Shown here piece by piece: positions 24,900-33,494 of a stretch of DNA of 64,000 bases. Numbering within the stretch: position 1 is the first letter of the stretch; each line of letters starts with the position of its first letter. The position numbers were made by a program, and so were the translations under genes. The notes below the pieces were generated by a model that did no database searches, had not been told where the DNA came from, and worked only from the letters and a program-made list of their open reading frames with translations. Source of the stretch: Synergistaceae bacterium (GTDB lineage: Bacteria; Synergistota; Synergistia; Synergistales; Aminobacteriaceae); NCBI GenBank assembly GCA_017443945.1, contig JAFSXS010000068.1, positions 28,156-92,155 of the forward strand. Direction: 5' to 3'.

Positions 24900-25571
24900 G
24901 TGAAAGCATTATTTGTGAATGGATCACCGCGCAAAAATTGGAACACTTTCAAACGTTTGGAAAGCGCAATGAAGGGAGCTTCAGAATCAGGAGCAGAGAC
25001 GGAATTAATACACCTTTATGACTATAAATACAAAGGTTGTGTATCGTGTTTTGCGTGCAAGCTCAAGAACAAAAATTTTGACGGAATCTGCGTTTATCGC
25101 GACGAATTAAGGCCGGTGCTTGAGAAGGCGTTTGACTCTGATATTATCGTAATGGGCAGCCCGATTTATTTTAGCTTTGTAACTGGTATGATGCGCTCAT
25201 TTATGGAGAGATTAATTTTTCCTGTTATGACGTACAGCACTGACTCGAACGGGCAATTAATTAAGAACGTTGACAAGAAAATTTATACAGCAAATATTTA
25301 CACGATGAATGCCTCTGAGTCAATTGCAGCTAAAATCGGTTATCCGGCATTGCTTGAGACGAATGACGCAGCTTTTAAACGCGTACTCGGTTATTGTGAA
25401 AGTCTTTGCGTGTATGAGACTCTGCAATTTAATGACTACTCGCGCTATGAGTGCAACATGTTTAATGGGGATCAGAGAGTCGAACGCAACAAAACTATTT
25501 TCCCCGAAGATTTAAACAAAGCATATGAACTCGGTAAACGTTTAGTCGAGAAGGCAAAAGAAGGCAAGTAA
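24900..25571 (+). CDS. Flavodoxin-fold NAD(P)H-dependent oxidoreductase
   Basis: 223 aa from a GTG with GAGGGA upstream. The FMN phosphate-binding loop is FVNGSPRKNWNT (residues 5-16), followed by YKGCVSCFACK (a CxxCxxC-type pattern seen in iron-sulfur flavoproteins) and MGSPIYFSFVTGMMRSFMERL, the usual flavin and dimer region. This is the flavodoxin_2/NADPH-dependent FMN reductase superfamily. The substrate is unknown. It is monocistronic, bounded by the ogt remnant and a bidirectional terminator. Confidence 0.85.
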   Translation: MKALFVNGSPRKNWNTFKRLESAMKGASESGAETELIHLYDYKYKGCVSCFACKLKNKNFDGICVYRDELRPVLEKAFDSDIIVMGSPIYFSFVTGMMRSFMERLIFPVMTYSTDSNGQLIKNVDKKIYTANIYTMNASESIAAKIGYPALLETNDAAFKRVLGYCESLCVYETLQFNDYSRYECNMFNGDQRVERNKTIFPEDLNKAYELGKRLVEKAKEGK

Positions 25572-25579
25572 AAATTTTT

Positions 25580-25618
25580 GCGGAAGTTATACATTTTTGC
25601 AGGGACTTCCGCATTTAT
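25580..25618. terminator. Bidirectional intrinsic terminator
   Basis: GCGGAAGT (25580-25587) pairs with ACTTCCGC (25605-25612), with A/T runs on both sides. It lies between converging genes: the flavodoxin-like gene on plus and the secreted protein gene on minus. Confidence 0.75.
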
Positions 25619-25622
25619 TTGT

Positions 25623-26318
25623 TTATGGACGATAATTAGCTATGCTCTGACCATCATAAAATATTGGCAATAATTTATTTAGGCTTGACATTCCCATTTT
25701 GCGCGCTTGTGATTCTGCAAAGTTTACAGCCTTCATCGAGAGACAACCGCCCCTGCTATCGTCAAATTCTCCGCCTGCGTCATAATTAATTTCTGTTATG
25801 ACACCGTTTTTGCACCTGATATTTATAGTAGGGTCAAGCCAGCTGCTTCCGCCGTAGTAAGGCCCAAATATAATTATTGTATCGCCGATTTTGTGTCCTA
25901 TGTTATTTATGGAATCTCCGAAAAATTTTTCTAGGACTCTTACGCTTGCTCCGACGTGGATTCCGTGAAATACAAATTTTGGATCCGTTGTCTTCATGAA
26001 GAATGCGCGAAATTTTTTATCTCTCAAGGCAGCTGCAAATACTAATGTGAAATCCTTTGCGTAAACTCTATTCCAGATAACATTAGAGACTTCTATATTA
26101 TCTTCGTCTACGTATTCGCGTTCTTTGCGCGTTAATCTTGACTCAAAAATGGGCTTATTGTGTGCTGCTATCTTGTCGGCGAAAATATGTATTTCTTTGA
26201 CGAGAATATTAATTTTATCGTTGAATACATCTATTTTTTCGCTTCCTGCCTCATAAAACGCAAAACAGTTTTCAACACTCAACAACAAACAGATAACGGC
26301 CAAGAAAAATTTTCTCAT
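25623..26318 (-). CDS. Secreted protein of unknown function
   Basis: 231 aa from the ATG at 26318, with GGGAG about 10 nt upstream; the in-frame TTG at 26336 lies in the Shine-Dalgarno. A signal peptide (MRKFFLAVICLLLSVENCFA) is evident. The HGIHVGASVRVLEKFFGD segment resembles the short helix-loop seen in small periplasmic SmpA-like or beta-rich domains, where a G-x-x-V/I-G-x-S motif precedes an FG-x turn, but I do not assign a family. There is no lipobox. It is a single gene after the dehydrogenase operon terminator. Confidence 0.6.
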   Translation of the reverse strand: MRKFFLAVICLLLSVENCFAFYEAGSEKIDVFNDKINILVKEIHIFADKIAAHNKPIFESRLTRKEREYVDEDNIEVSNVIWNRVYAKDFTLVFAAALRDKKFRAFFMKTTDPKFVFHGIHVGASVRVLEKFFGDSINNIGHKIGDTIIIFGPYYGGSSWLDPTINIRCKNGVITEINYDAGGEFDDSRGGCLSMKAVNFAESQARKMGMSSLNKLLPIFYDGQSIANYRP

Positions 26319-26339
26319 AAATAATTTCACTCCCAACTA

Positions 26340-26374
26340 TAAAATAAATCCCTCCGGCCATTTACGACCAGAGG
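26340..26374 (-). terminator. Intrinsic terminator after the dehydrogenase gene
   Basis: On the minus strand CCTCTGGTC (26374-26366) pairs with GGCCGGAGG (26359-26351), nine pairs including two G-T, followed by a T-rich tail at 26350-26340. It ends the dctP-to-dehydrogenase unit. Confidence 0.7.
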
Positions 26375-26386
26375 AAATAAAATTTT

Positions 26387-27409
26387 TTAGTCGAACATCA
26401 ACGCAATTTTTCTGATTGATGGGTCTCTGCTGTCAACAAAATCAAATGCCTTCTGCGCTTCCATAAATGGGAACGTGTGAGAGACTGCCCCGTTGAGATT
26501 TACTTTATGTTCATTCACGAGCTTTATTACTTCTGCAAATTTGCGATTCTGTAAACGTGAGCCTCGTATATCAAGTTCCTTAGACGTTATCACAAATTGA
26601 TTTATTTCATCGGGTGCAATACTGAATCCCATTGTAATAACTCGTGTAGCATTTCCAGCAGCCTGGCACGCACTTAATAGACTGCCTTTCACGCACGCAG
26701 CATCAATAGTAACTGTCGGGCCATAACCGCCGGTTAATTCTTTTGCGCGCTTGACTAAATCTTCATTGCGGGAATTAATTTTTGCGGTCGCTCCGTTCGA
26801 TAAAGCCTCGTCGAGTCGTGCCTCGTCAATGTCCGCCATTATGATACTGTGAGGATTAAACAATTTCACGATTCGTAATAAGCTGCTTCCTAACGCACCC
26901 GCACCGATAATTAATACGTCGTCTTCGCTCTCTAACTGGGCACGCGAGCAGCACTGCACTGCAATTGTAGTAGGCTCGATCATTACTGCGTCTTTGTATT
27001 CGAGGAAATCAGGCAGTAAATAGCAATCTCCTTCAGGAACGGCCATAAACTCGCGGTAACCTCCGTCAATGTGAACGCCTCTGACCTGTAAATTTTGACA
27101 CACGTTAGGGCGCGACTTCCTGCACGCGTAACAATGCCCGCAGGCTGTTACTTGATCGATTATGACTCTTTCGCCTACTTTGCGCGTTTTAACGTTCGGG
27201 GCAACTTCTACGATCTCACCGACTATTTCATGACCAATGACTCTGGGATAAGTGGCAGCTGCATTAGTTCCGTGATAGATTCCTACGTCAGAACCGCAGA
27301 TCCCAGACGCTTTTATCTTGACTAACACATTATCATGCTCGTTAATTTCGGGTTTGGGCATGTCGATAATTCTTAACTCATTAGGCTTCACTATTTGTAC
27401 AGCTTTCAT
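26387..27409 (-). CDS. Zinc-dependent medium-chain dehydrogenase (threonine/polyol dehydrogenase-like)
   Basis: 340 aa. Catalytic-zinc region SGICGSDVGIYHG (Cys38) and GHEIVGEI (His and Glu). The structural-zinc lobe is CGHCYACRKSRPNVC (four Cys). The NAD(P) site is VLIIGAGALGSS. This is the sorbitol/threonine/galactitol-phosphate dehydrogenase branch of the medium-chain family. It is the last gene after the TRAP transporter genes and separated from dctM by 133 bp that hold a C-rich hairpin repeat, so it probably oxidises the transported compound or a product of it. Confidence 0.88.
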   Translation of the reverse strand: MKAVQIVKPNELRIIDMPKPEINEHDNVLVKIKASGICGSDVGIYHGTNAAATYPRVIGHEIVGEIVEVAPNVKTRKVGERVIIDQVTACGHCYACRKSRPNVCQNLQVRGVHIDGGYREFMAVPEGDCYLLPDFLEYKDAVMIEPTTIAVQCCSRAQLESEDDVLIIGAGALGSSLLRIVKLFNPHSIIMADIDEARLDEALSNGATAKINSRNEDLVKRAKELTGGYGPTVTIDAACVKGSLLSACQAAGNATRVITMGFSIAPDEINQFVITSKELDIRGSRLQNRKFAEVIKLVNEHKVNLNGAVSHTFPFMEAQKAFDFVDSRDPSIRKIALMFD

Positions 27410-27470
27410 AATAAATTTTTCACCTCTTATAAATTTTTACATCCAATACACTTTATTATCGCACGAATTA

Positions 27471-27518
27471 CGGGCGGGGAGGGGGTTCGGGGGAACGGGT
27501 TTTCAGGGGTGCCCCCGA
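27471..27518 (-). repeat. C-rich hairpin repeat family B, copy 1
   Basis: Plus strand: GGGCGGGGAGGGGG (27472-27485) followed by TCGGGGG (27487-27493) pairing with CCCCCGA (27512-27518). On the minus strand it reads hairpin, then a C-rich tail. The same layout is found at 49293-49337 on the plus strand with the outer stem changed to AAGGGGG/CCCCCTT. It lies inside the TRAP operon between dctM and the dehydrogenase gene. Confidence 0.75.
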
Positions 27519-27542
27519 CTACAGGAAATAAAAAATTTTTCG

Positions 27543-28826
27543 CTAAATCCCATATAACAGCCCTACTAGCCACAACGTAACCGGCGGGAAATATGTAACT
27601 AGCAGCAATACAGCAAAATTGCAGATTAAAAACGGGATTATCGCTTTCGTTCCCTGAGCAATTGAAATTTTACCGATTGATGTCGTAATAAATAAACACA
27701 CACCTACAGGAGGAGTCGTCAAGCCTATAACTAGATTCAATACACACATAACACCGAACTGAATCGGGCTTACTCCTATTGACGTTACAACAGGAAGCAA
27801 AACAGGAAATAAAATCGTCAATGCCGCTATCGTCTCCATAAAGCACCCCACAAATAACAGGAAAATATTTATTATCAGCAAGATAACAAATTTATTCTGA
27901 GTAATCGAGAGAATCCAATTTGCAATCATCGTAGGAATCTGTTCTTTCGTGAGGACGTATGCAAAAACGTTCGCAAATCCTACAAGTACCATTATCCCAG
28001 CTGCTCCGACCATTGAGTCGCGAATAACTATAAGAGCTGATTTAATGCTCAATTCACGATAAATAAAGAATCCTACAAATAACGCATAAAGCACTGCTAT
28101 AATACTCGCTTCCGTCGGCGTTACTATTCCCGTTAAGATCCCTGCAAGAATTATCACCATCATTAACAGCGCCCAGAAAGCCTCTCGCCCTGATGAAATT
28201 ATTTCTCTGAAAGTCGCGCGCCTCTCGTTCTTGGGATAATTGCGTTTGACTGAGATTACATAAGCTACTAACATCATGCCTAATCCCATTAAGATCCCGG
28301 GAATTACTCCGGCAACAAACATTTTTGAGACGCTTATACCCGTTAACGTTCCCGCCATAATCATCGGCACACTCGGCGGAATTATCGGCCCTATACATGA
28401 ACTCGCAGCCGTAACAGCTACTGAATAATCAGCGTCATAACCGTCTTTGACCATCGCAGGAATAAGAATCCCGCCCAGTGAAGCAGCATCAGCCGCCGCA
28501 GTTCCGGAAACTCCCGCAAAAATCATTGACGCTCCTATATTCGCAAGTCCTAGACCTCCCCGAATGTGGCCTATAACTTTATCGCAAAATCTTACTATTT
28601 GATACGTTATTCCGCCGGTGTTCATTAAATTTCCCGCAAGCATAAATCCCGGTATACATAAAAGCGTAAACGAGTCCAGCCCAGAAAAAAATCTCTGCGC
28701 AAACGTTACAAGCGGCATATTTTCAAGCAAAAAATATAACAAACTCGATATCCCCAGACAGTAAGCGACAGGGAAGCCGACAAACAAGAATACAAGAAAA
28801 CTCAAGAATAATACAGCAACACTCAT
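27543..28826 (-). CDS. dctM: TRAP transporter large permease DctM
   Basis: 427 aa with about 12 membrane segments. Family signatures are present: a LCIPGFMLAGNLM region, MIFAGVSGTAAADAASLG, SCIGPIIPPSVPMIMAG and, near the end, LTTPPVGVCLF. It is the transport subunit of a tripartite ATP-independent periplasmic transporter, driven by an ion gradient. The ATG shares a base with the dctQ stop (TAATG). Confidence 0.95.
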   Translation of the reverse strand: MSVAVLFLSFLVFLFVGFPVAYCLGISSLLYFLLENMPLVTFAQRFFSGLDSFTLLCIPGFMLAGNLMNTGGITYQIVRFCDKVIGHIRGGLGLANIGASMIFAGVSGTAAADAASLGGILIPAMVKDGYDADYSVAVTAASSCIGPIIPPSVPMIMAGTLTGISVSKMFVAGVIPGILMGLGMMLVAYVISVKRNYPKNERRATFREIISSGREAFWALLMMVIILAGILTGIVTPTEASIIAVLYALFVGFFIYRELSIKSALIVIRDSMVGAAGIMVLVGFANVFAYVLTKEQIPTMIANWILSITQNKFVILLIINIFLLFVGCFMETIAALTILFPVLLPVVTSIGVSPIQFGVMCVLNLVIGLTTPPVGVCLFITTSIGKISIAQGTKAIIPFLICNFAVLLLVTYFPPVTLWLVGLLYGI

Positions 28827-29365
28827 TATTTAACGACCTCCTCAACGTCATAATTTCCGATTGATTCCTCTTCAGGGCTCGCAAGTAATTCTTTTGTGTC
28901 TGTCCCGAACAAGAGCAAAATAATTTTTACCGCATACGATACAGCCTGCAGCACAACAAATAACAGCACAGAAAAATTTATCCACTGCATAGGGAGCTGC
29001 ATTGCCGTTGATACCATCCTGAAGCGCAGAAAAACGAATTTCGGCACCGAATAATATGCAAGATAGACATCAAACACGATTAATATCAAGCACACTAGAA
29101 TCTCATAACATTTCTTGAAACCGGGCGCAAATTTCGACGTAAAAATATCAACTCGCGCGTATTCGTCCTTGAGTGAGACCGCCGCCGCACCTACCGCAAC
29201 TGAATAAATAAATAAATATCTCGCCGCTTCCTCCGTCCATGAAGGCACAACAGGTAAAAATGTCCTGCTGAAAACTTGAATAACTACAGCAGCTATATAA
29301 CCGAGCATTCCTATTACAGCTAATAAAGAAATCAGCCAGTAATAAATTTTTGTGAGAATCTTCAA
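28826..29365 (-). CDS. dctQ: TRAP transporter small permease DctQ
   Basis: 179 aa with four membrane segments and the VPSWTEEAARYLFIYSVAVGAA region that is characteristic of DctQ. It pairs with DctM. It starts 4 bp after the hydrolase gene, which is itself unusual inside a TRAP operon. Confidence 0.92.
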   Translation of the reverse strand: MKILTKIYYWLISLLAVIGMLGYIAAVVIQVFSRTFLPVVPSWTEEAARYLFIYSVAVGAAAVSLKDEYARVDIFTSKFAPGFKKCYEILVCLILIVFDVYLAYYSVPKFVFLRFRMVSTAMQLPMQWINFSVLLFVVLQAVSYAVKIILLLFGTDTKELLASPEEESIGNYDVEEVVK

Positions 29366-29369
29366 GTGT

Positions 29370-30197
29370 TTACGCTCCTTTACTCATGAAATTTTTGATA
29401 CACTCTGCACACTCTCTCGGCCTCTCCATCAATATTAAATGAGTCGTGCCGGGAAAATCTTTCGCGAGGGTAAATCCGCCTTTGACATTTTCGCGTATAA
29501 AATCTGCCGTCTTCATTGAATATAAACCTTTTTCGGGCATTATGTACAGGAACGGGACAGAAATTTTTTGCATTGCAGGACGCTGGTCAGTCCTGAAAAG
29601 TGAATACCATAGACTCGCAAATGTTAAAGGGTCTTGGCCTTGTCGGGCTGTTACGGCCATTGATGACTCAAATTCTGCCGGGACGCTGGCCAATGAAGGA
29701 TTCATTAATTTTGCGATGTGCCAAATTCCTGCGCCGTAATCGTCAAATATTCTGTCGAGGTCGCACAAGAAATCTTCATCTGTCTGTCTGCCGCAAACAA
29801 GCCCGCCCTCCCAGACTGTATTACGCATATAAGGTGTCATATCAACAGAAATAATTTGCTTGAGCCTGTTACAGCCGAATTGATTTACATAACTGAAAAT
29901 TGACGCTGCACCCATTGAATGACCGATTACAGTTATATTCTTGAGATCGAGATAATTAATTAAGTCGTTCATGTCTTGGCCAAGTCTCTTTACGTTCATG
30001 TGAAATAATGATTTGTCTGAAGCACCGTGCCCGCGCTGGTCATAGCAGATACAGCGGTAATCTGATTTGAACTCGTTGATAAAATTTTTTAGCTCCATGT
30101 GATTCGAGCCTAGACCGTGAGCAAATAAAATTGTCTCGCCCTGTCCGTAGTCTTCATAATAAATTTTTGTGTAGTCAGATGATGCAAGAAACGGCAT
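29370..30197 (-). CDS. Alpha/beta hydrolase inserted in the TRAP operon
   Basis: 275 aa cytoplasmic protein with no signal peptide. Oxyanion-hole segment FAHGLGSNHMELKNF, nucleophile elbow IGHSMGAAS, and a late catalytic His in GTTHLILMERP. The DQRGHGASDKS block places it in the lactonase/esterase/haloperoxidase-like branch. Position between dctP and dctQ suggests that it hydrolyses the imported compound, for example an ester or lactone. That is inference from context. Confidence 0.85.
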   Translation of the reverse strand: MPFLASSDYTKIYYEDYGQGETILFAHGLGSNHMELKNFINEFKSDYRCICYDQRGHGASDKSLFHMNVKRLGQDMNDLINYLDLKNITVIGHSMGAASIFSYVNQFGCNRLKQIISVDMTPYMRNTVWEGGLVCGRQTDEDFLCDLDRIFDDYGAGIWHIAKLMNPSLASVPAEFESSMAVTARQGQDPLTFASLWYSLFRTDQRPAMQKISVPFLYIMPEKGLYSMKTADFIRENVKGGFTLAKDFPGTTHLILMERPRECAECIKNFMSKGA

Positions 30198-30217
30198 AAA
30201 AATTTTCTCCTAGCAAA

Positions 30218-30250
30218 TAAAAAATTGCCGGCGCAAAACTTCACACCGGC
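30218..30250 (-). terminator. Intercistronic terminator/attenuator after dctP
   Basis: Minus strand GCCGGTG (30250-30244) pairs with CGCCGGC (30233-30227), seven pairs with one G-T, followed by AATTTTTTATTT. Placed after the binding-protein gene it would let dctP be made in excess over the permease genes. Confidence 0.75.
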
Positions 30251-30265
30251 GAAAAGATTTACGTT

Positions 30266-31255
30266 TTATTTGGGTTCAGCTGCTTTGATTTTGTCGTAGA
30301 GAGGCTTTAAATATTTATATTCGCCTTCCATTAATTTTTGCATAGCTGAGTCTGCTAATTTTGCAAATGCTGCCTGGTCGACATCGTTAATAATTGTCAT
30401 GCCCTTAGACTGTAAGAAGCCTTCAAGCTCGGATTCATCCTTCAAGAATAATTCATGCTCGTACGCCTGCATTTCTTTGCCGACCTCAAGAACGATTTTC
30501 TGCAAGTCAGCGGGTAAAGCCTGAAAACTTTGCTCACTCATTGCGAAATAAAGCCACGTTCTTAAGTGCTCAGTCTTGCATAAAAATTTCTGGACTTCAT
30601 AGAAATTTCCTGATTTGATCATAGCTAAGGGGTTCTCTTGGCCTTGAATCGTTCCGCTCTGCAAACTTGTGAAGACTTCAGAGAATGCCATCGGGGTGGG
30701 CTTGGCTCCGAAAGACTCGAACGTAGAAACAGTTATAGTTGACGCAGGAGTCCTTATAATCAAGCCTTTAATATCATCAGGAGTGCGAATCGCTTTATTA
30801 GCTGTAACATCGCGCGGGCCTCTGACGAAATAAGCAAGACATCTGAATCCGGCACCGTCCATCAACATTAAATTTTCGATTTCTTTGCCGATTTCACCGC
30901 CTGCAACTGCTTCAACGTGTGCATCACTCGTCATCAAGTAGGGAACGCCTAAGATTCCAAGTTCGGGAACATAAGTCATCATTGACTCGCCGGTTATTAC
31001 GACATCAACGCCGCCGCCTGTTAAAGCTGATTGAATCGTGTCGATTTCGTTTCCTAATTGGCTGTTAGGGTAAATTTTGACCTCGATTTTACCGCCCGAA
31101 CGTTTTTCGACTTCCTGCTTGAAAAATTCGCTTGCCTTGTGCCACGAGTGATTTTCGTCAACAATGTGAGTTACTGTGATTGTGTGATTTGCAGCAAATG
31201 CCGCCGCACATGATACAAGCAGCATAGCAAGTACCAGAGCTGAAAGTTTCTTCAT
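30266..31255 (-). CDS. dctP: TRAP transporter substrate-binding protein DctP
   Basis: 329 aa. Signal peptide (MKKLSALVLAMLLVSCAAAFA), then the DctP fold: HTITVTHIVDENHSWHKAS, IYPNSQLGNEID and the helix-linked FTSLQSGTIQGQENPLA. An Arg-rich region (IKGLIIRTPAST) carries the Arg that usually binds a carboxylate. A strong AGGAGG precedes the ATG. It is the first gene of the operon dctP-hydrolase-dctQ-dctM-dehydrogenase. The ligand is probably an organic acid. Confidence 0.93.
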   Translation of the reverse strand: MKKLSALVLAMLLVSCAAAFAANHTITVTHIVDENHSWHKASEFFKQEVEKRSGGKIEVKIYPNSQLGNEIDTIQSALTGGGVDVVITGESMMTYVPELGILGVPYLMTSDAHVEAVAGGEIGKEIENLMLMDGAGFRCLAYFVRGPRDVTANKAIRTPDDIKGLIIRTPASTITVSTFESFGAKPTPMAFSEVFTSLQSGTIQGQENPLAMIKSGNFYEVQKFLCKTEHLRTWLYFAMSEQSFQALPADLQKIVLEVGKEMQAYEHELFLKDESELEGFLQSKGMTIINDVDQAAFAKLADSAMQKLMEGEYKYLKPLYDKIKAAEPK

Positions 31256-31302
31256 GAATACAAAACCTCCTGAAATATTGAATTAAATTTTATGGTGCTT
31301 AA

Positions 31303-31332
31303 ATTATACGTGATAAATCGCGTGAAAAGCAA
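31303..31332 (-). promoter_or_regulatory. Probable promoter of the dctP operon
   Basis: Minus strand TTGCTT, an 18-bp spacer, then TATAAT (31308-31303), about 50 bp before the dctP start. The region is shared with the divergent nucleosidase-like gene. Confidence 0.5.
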
Positions 31333-31345
31333 TATAATTAATTCC

Positions 31346-32101
31346 ATGAAATATAAATCTTTCGCTGCCATATTGACAGCAGTAACAATCGAGAAAACTT
31401 ATGTGATGAAATTATATGACAACTGGGAAAAAATGACTCTTCCGAGCGATGAACAGGAATATTTTATTACATCATTTGAAAGCGGTGATAAATCTCGTAA
31501 AATCATCACGGCGAGTCAAAATCTTATGGGCATGACAGCGGCGGCTCTGCTATCTTCCAAAGTTATTTACAATTTCAGGCCTAAATATTTAATCATGTGC
31601 GGTATAGCTGCAGGTGTCGGACGTGAAATCGAACAAATTTACGGCGATATAATAATTCCTGATGTCGTATGGGACGCTTCAGCCGGAAAATTTACCTCCC
31701 CCGAAAAAGCTGCTATAAGATACGGCAATGTAGGCTTTGAACCTCGACCGAGAGCACTATATCTCGATAAAGCCGTAAAAGAAAAAATAATTTCCCTTGC
31801 AGACAACACAGAATTTAGAATTAACATAGGCGCAATGGCGTGCGGAAGTTATGTAATCGCAAACAGTGAAGTATTGAATAAACAAATTTATCCGCAATTC
31901 CCTTCGACAATAGGCCTTGACATGGAATCTTACGGAGTGTTTTACTCTGCTGAATATTCATCACATCCAAGACCTAAAGCAATTATCATTAAGGGCATAT
32001 GCGACTACGCCGACGAGGACAAATCCGACAAATATCAAAAATTTGCGTCTTATAACAGCAGCATGTTAACAAAATATTTGATAGAAAACGTGTTAGATTA
32101 A
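31346..32101 (+). CDS. MTA/SAH-nucleosidase-like phosphorylase-superfamily protein
   Basis: 251 aa from the ATG at 31346; an in-frame ATG at 31292 is also possible, though it would overlap the dctP promoter. It has the PNP_UDP fold: AILTAVTIEKTYVMK (the usual opening), LIMCGIAAGVG, the GLDMESYGVFYSA purine/ribose-binding Glu motif and KGICDYADEDK with the catalytic Asp. Such stand-alone proteins cleave nucleosides or nucleotides; the substrate is not clear and similar domains also occur in defence effectors. A TATAAT at 31333-31338 would give an almost leaderless message. Its 3' end overlaps the histidine kinase stop by 4 bp. Confidence 0.78.
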   Translation: MKYKSFAAILTAVTIEKTYVMKLYDNWEKMTLPSDEQEYFITSFESGDKSRKIITASQNLMGMTAAALLSSKVIYNFRPKYLIMCGIAAGVGREIEQIYGDIIIPDVVWDASAGKFTSPEKAAIRYGNVGFEPRPRALYLDKAVKEKIISLADNTEFRINIGAMACGSYVIANSEVLNKQIYPQFPSTIGLDMESYGVFYSAEYSSHPRPKAIIIKGICDYADEDKSDKYQKFASYNSSMLTKYLIENVLD

Positions 32102-33483
32102 GCCTTAAATCTCGCTGTTATTCTTGTGCCTTCACCAGGTTTAGATGAAATTTGCAGTGTCCCGCCTATTAGACTCATTCGTTCGGTCATGCTTGCAAGT
32201 CCTCTATGGCCTTCGACTCGTAAAGTTTCGTGATTTATCCCGCTGGACTCAAAGCCCCGCCCGTTGTCAGAAATTTCGAGAGTCAAATTTTCGTCATCGT
32301 CCTTGTTGAGCTTGATTAACACCTCGCTTGCTTCACCGTGCCTGACCGCGTTAGAGACTGCCTCTTGAACGATTCGCAGTAATGATAAAGTTTTCTCGCT
32401 GTCAACCTCGATTTTAGCTTCCTCGTCAAAGTCAGTGAAGACTCCGATATAATAGACCTGTGCTAACCTGTCAGCTAATTCCGTCAAAGCCTCAACAAAT
32501 CCCAAATCAACCCAAGGCGGAGCAAGTTCATCACATAGAGATCTTAACTCGCGGACTACAGTTTTTGCGATTACTTCAGTGCGTTTGACTCGTTCGATAT
32601 TATTTTCTTCATCGCGTGCCATGTGTAATTGCTGCAACAATGCCGTAATGTCCTGCAATGGGCCGTCGTGAATCTCTCTAGCCATGTCTAAACGTTCCTG
32701 TTCTTGAGCTTTTACTATATCGCGTACGTAATTATTTCGCAATTTATCGCGGTCAACTGCTGCCTGAGCTGCTCTCACTAATGCAATATGAACGCTTTCA
32801 ATTTCCTGCACGGCTTTATCGGGTAAATCTTCGGGGACATCTTTTCCGAGAGTCATATTTTCAATTTCGGCAGCTAAAGACTGTAACGGCACAACTAGAA
32901 AACGCCATAACATTCTAATCGCAACAAAAATTGACAACGCAATAATCACTATCAAAGCCGGCCAAATTCTTGTAACTCCTACGAGACCGCCTAATAATTG
33001 AGTCCATGAGACAGCAGCAATTACATAACCTCCTCCGCGGCGTTTAACGGGCTGTACTGCTAAAGTGTAAATCGCGCCTTCTTTGTCCTCGACTTTGACT
33101 GCATGACCGACGGGGAGACTCTGACTCCAAATCGCAGAAATATTCATAGCTCCTGGAGACGCAGCGATGACTCTTCCGTCCTGACCTATTAAAGCAACCC
33201 ACCCGGGAATTGACGGCCCCCATGAGAAAAACGGCAGTCTTGTAAATTCACTCAATACAGAATATGACCATACTTCAGAATCAGAAGCTAAATGATATGA
33301 CATACTTTCCGCTAAATCTTGAACGTAGGAGCTTACGGCCTCATCCATAGCGCGTTCCTGGCTGACCATTCCGCCTATTGCCACGAAAACAACAGCAGCA
33401 GACGGAACTACAAGCGCACACAACAGCCACGCTAATAAATGAGATTTTGACCCCGAAAATTTTTTGCGTAAACCTTCAAACAT
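32098..33483 (-). CDS. NarX/DegS-type sensor histidine kinase
   Basis: 461 aa. Two membrane helices (about residues 15-40 and 173-195) flank a periplasmic sensor of about 130 residues. A HAMP-like linker and coiled coil follow, then the HisKA_3 box AREIHDGPLQDITALLQQ with the phospho-accepting His, and an HATPase_c domain with EAVSNAVRHGEA (N box), EISDNGRGFE and GHRGLASMTERM. It partners the response regulator encoded 11 bp upstream. The signal is unknown. Confidence 0.92.
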   Translation of the reverse strand: MFEGLRKKFSGSKSHLLAWLLCALVVPSAAVVFVAIGGMVSQERAMDEAVSSYVQDLAESMSYHLASDSEVWSYSVLSEFTRLPFFSWGPSIPGWVALIGQDGRVIAASPGAMNISAIWSQSLPVGHAVKVEDKEGAIYTLAVQPVKRRGGGYVIAAVSWTQLLGGLVGVTRIWPALIVIIALSIFVAIRMLWRFLVVPLQSLAAEIENMTLGKDVPEDLPDKAVQEIESVHIALVRAAQAAVDRDKLRNNYVRDIVKAQEQERLDMAREIHDGPLQDITALLQQLHMARDEENNIERVKRTEVIAKTVVRELRSLCDELAPPWVDLGFVEALTELADRLAQVYYIGVFTDFDEEAKIEVDSEKTLSLLRIVQEAVSNAVRHGEASEVLIKLNKDDDENLTLEISDNGRGFESSGINHETLRVEGHRGLASMTERMSLIGGTLQISSKPGEGTRITARFKA

Positions 33484-33494
33484 GAAAAATTTAA

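Noticed and set aside
31292..31345. Longer N-terminus for the nucleosidase-like protein
   Set aside because: The added 18 residues are not typical of the family and would lie within the likely dctP promoter; the ATG at 31346 starts at the conserved opening. It cannot be excluded completely.
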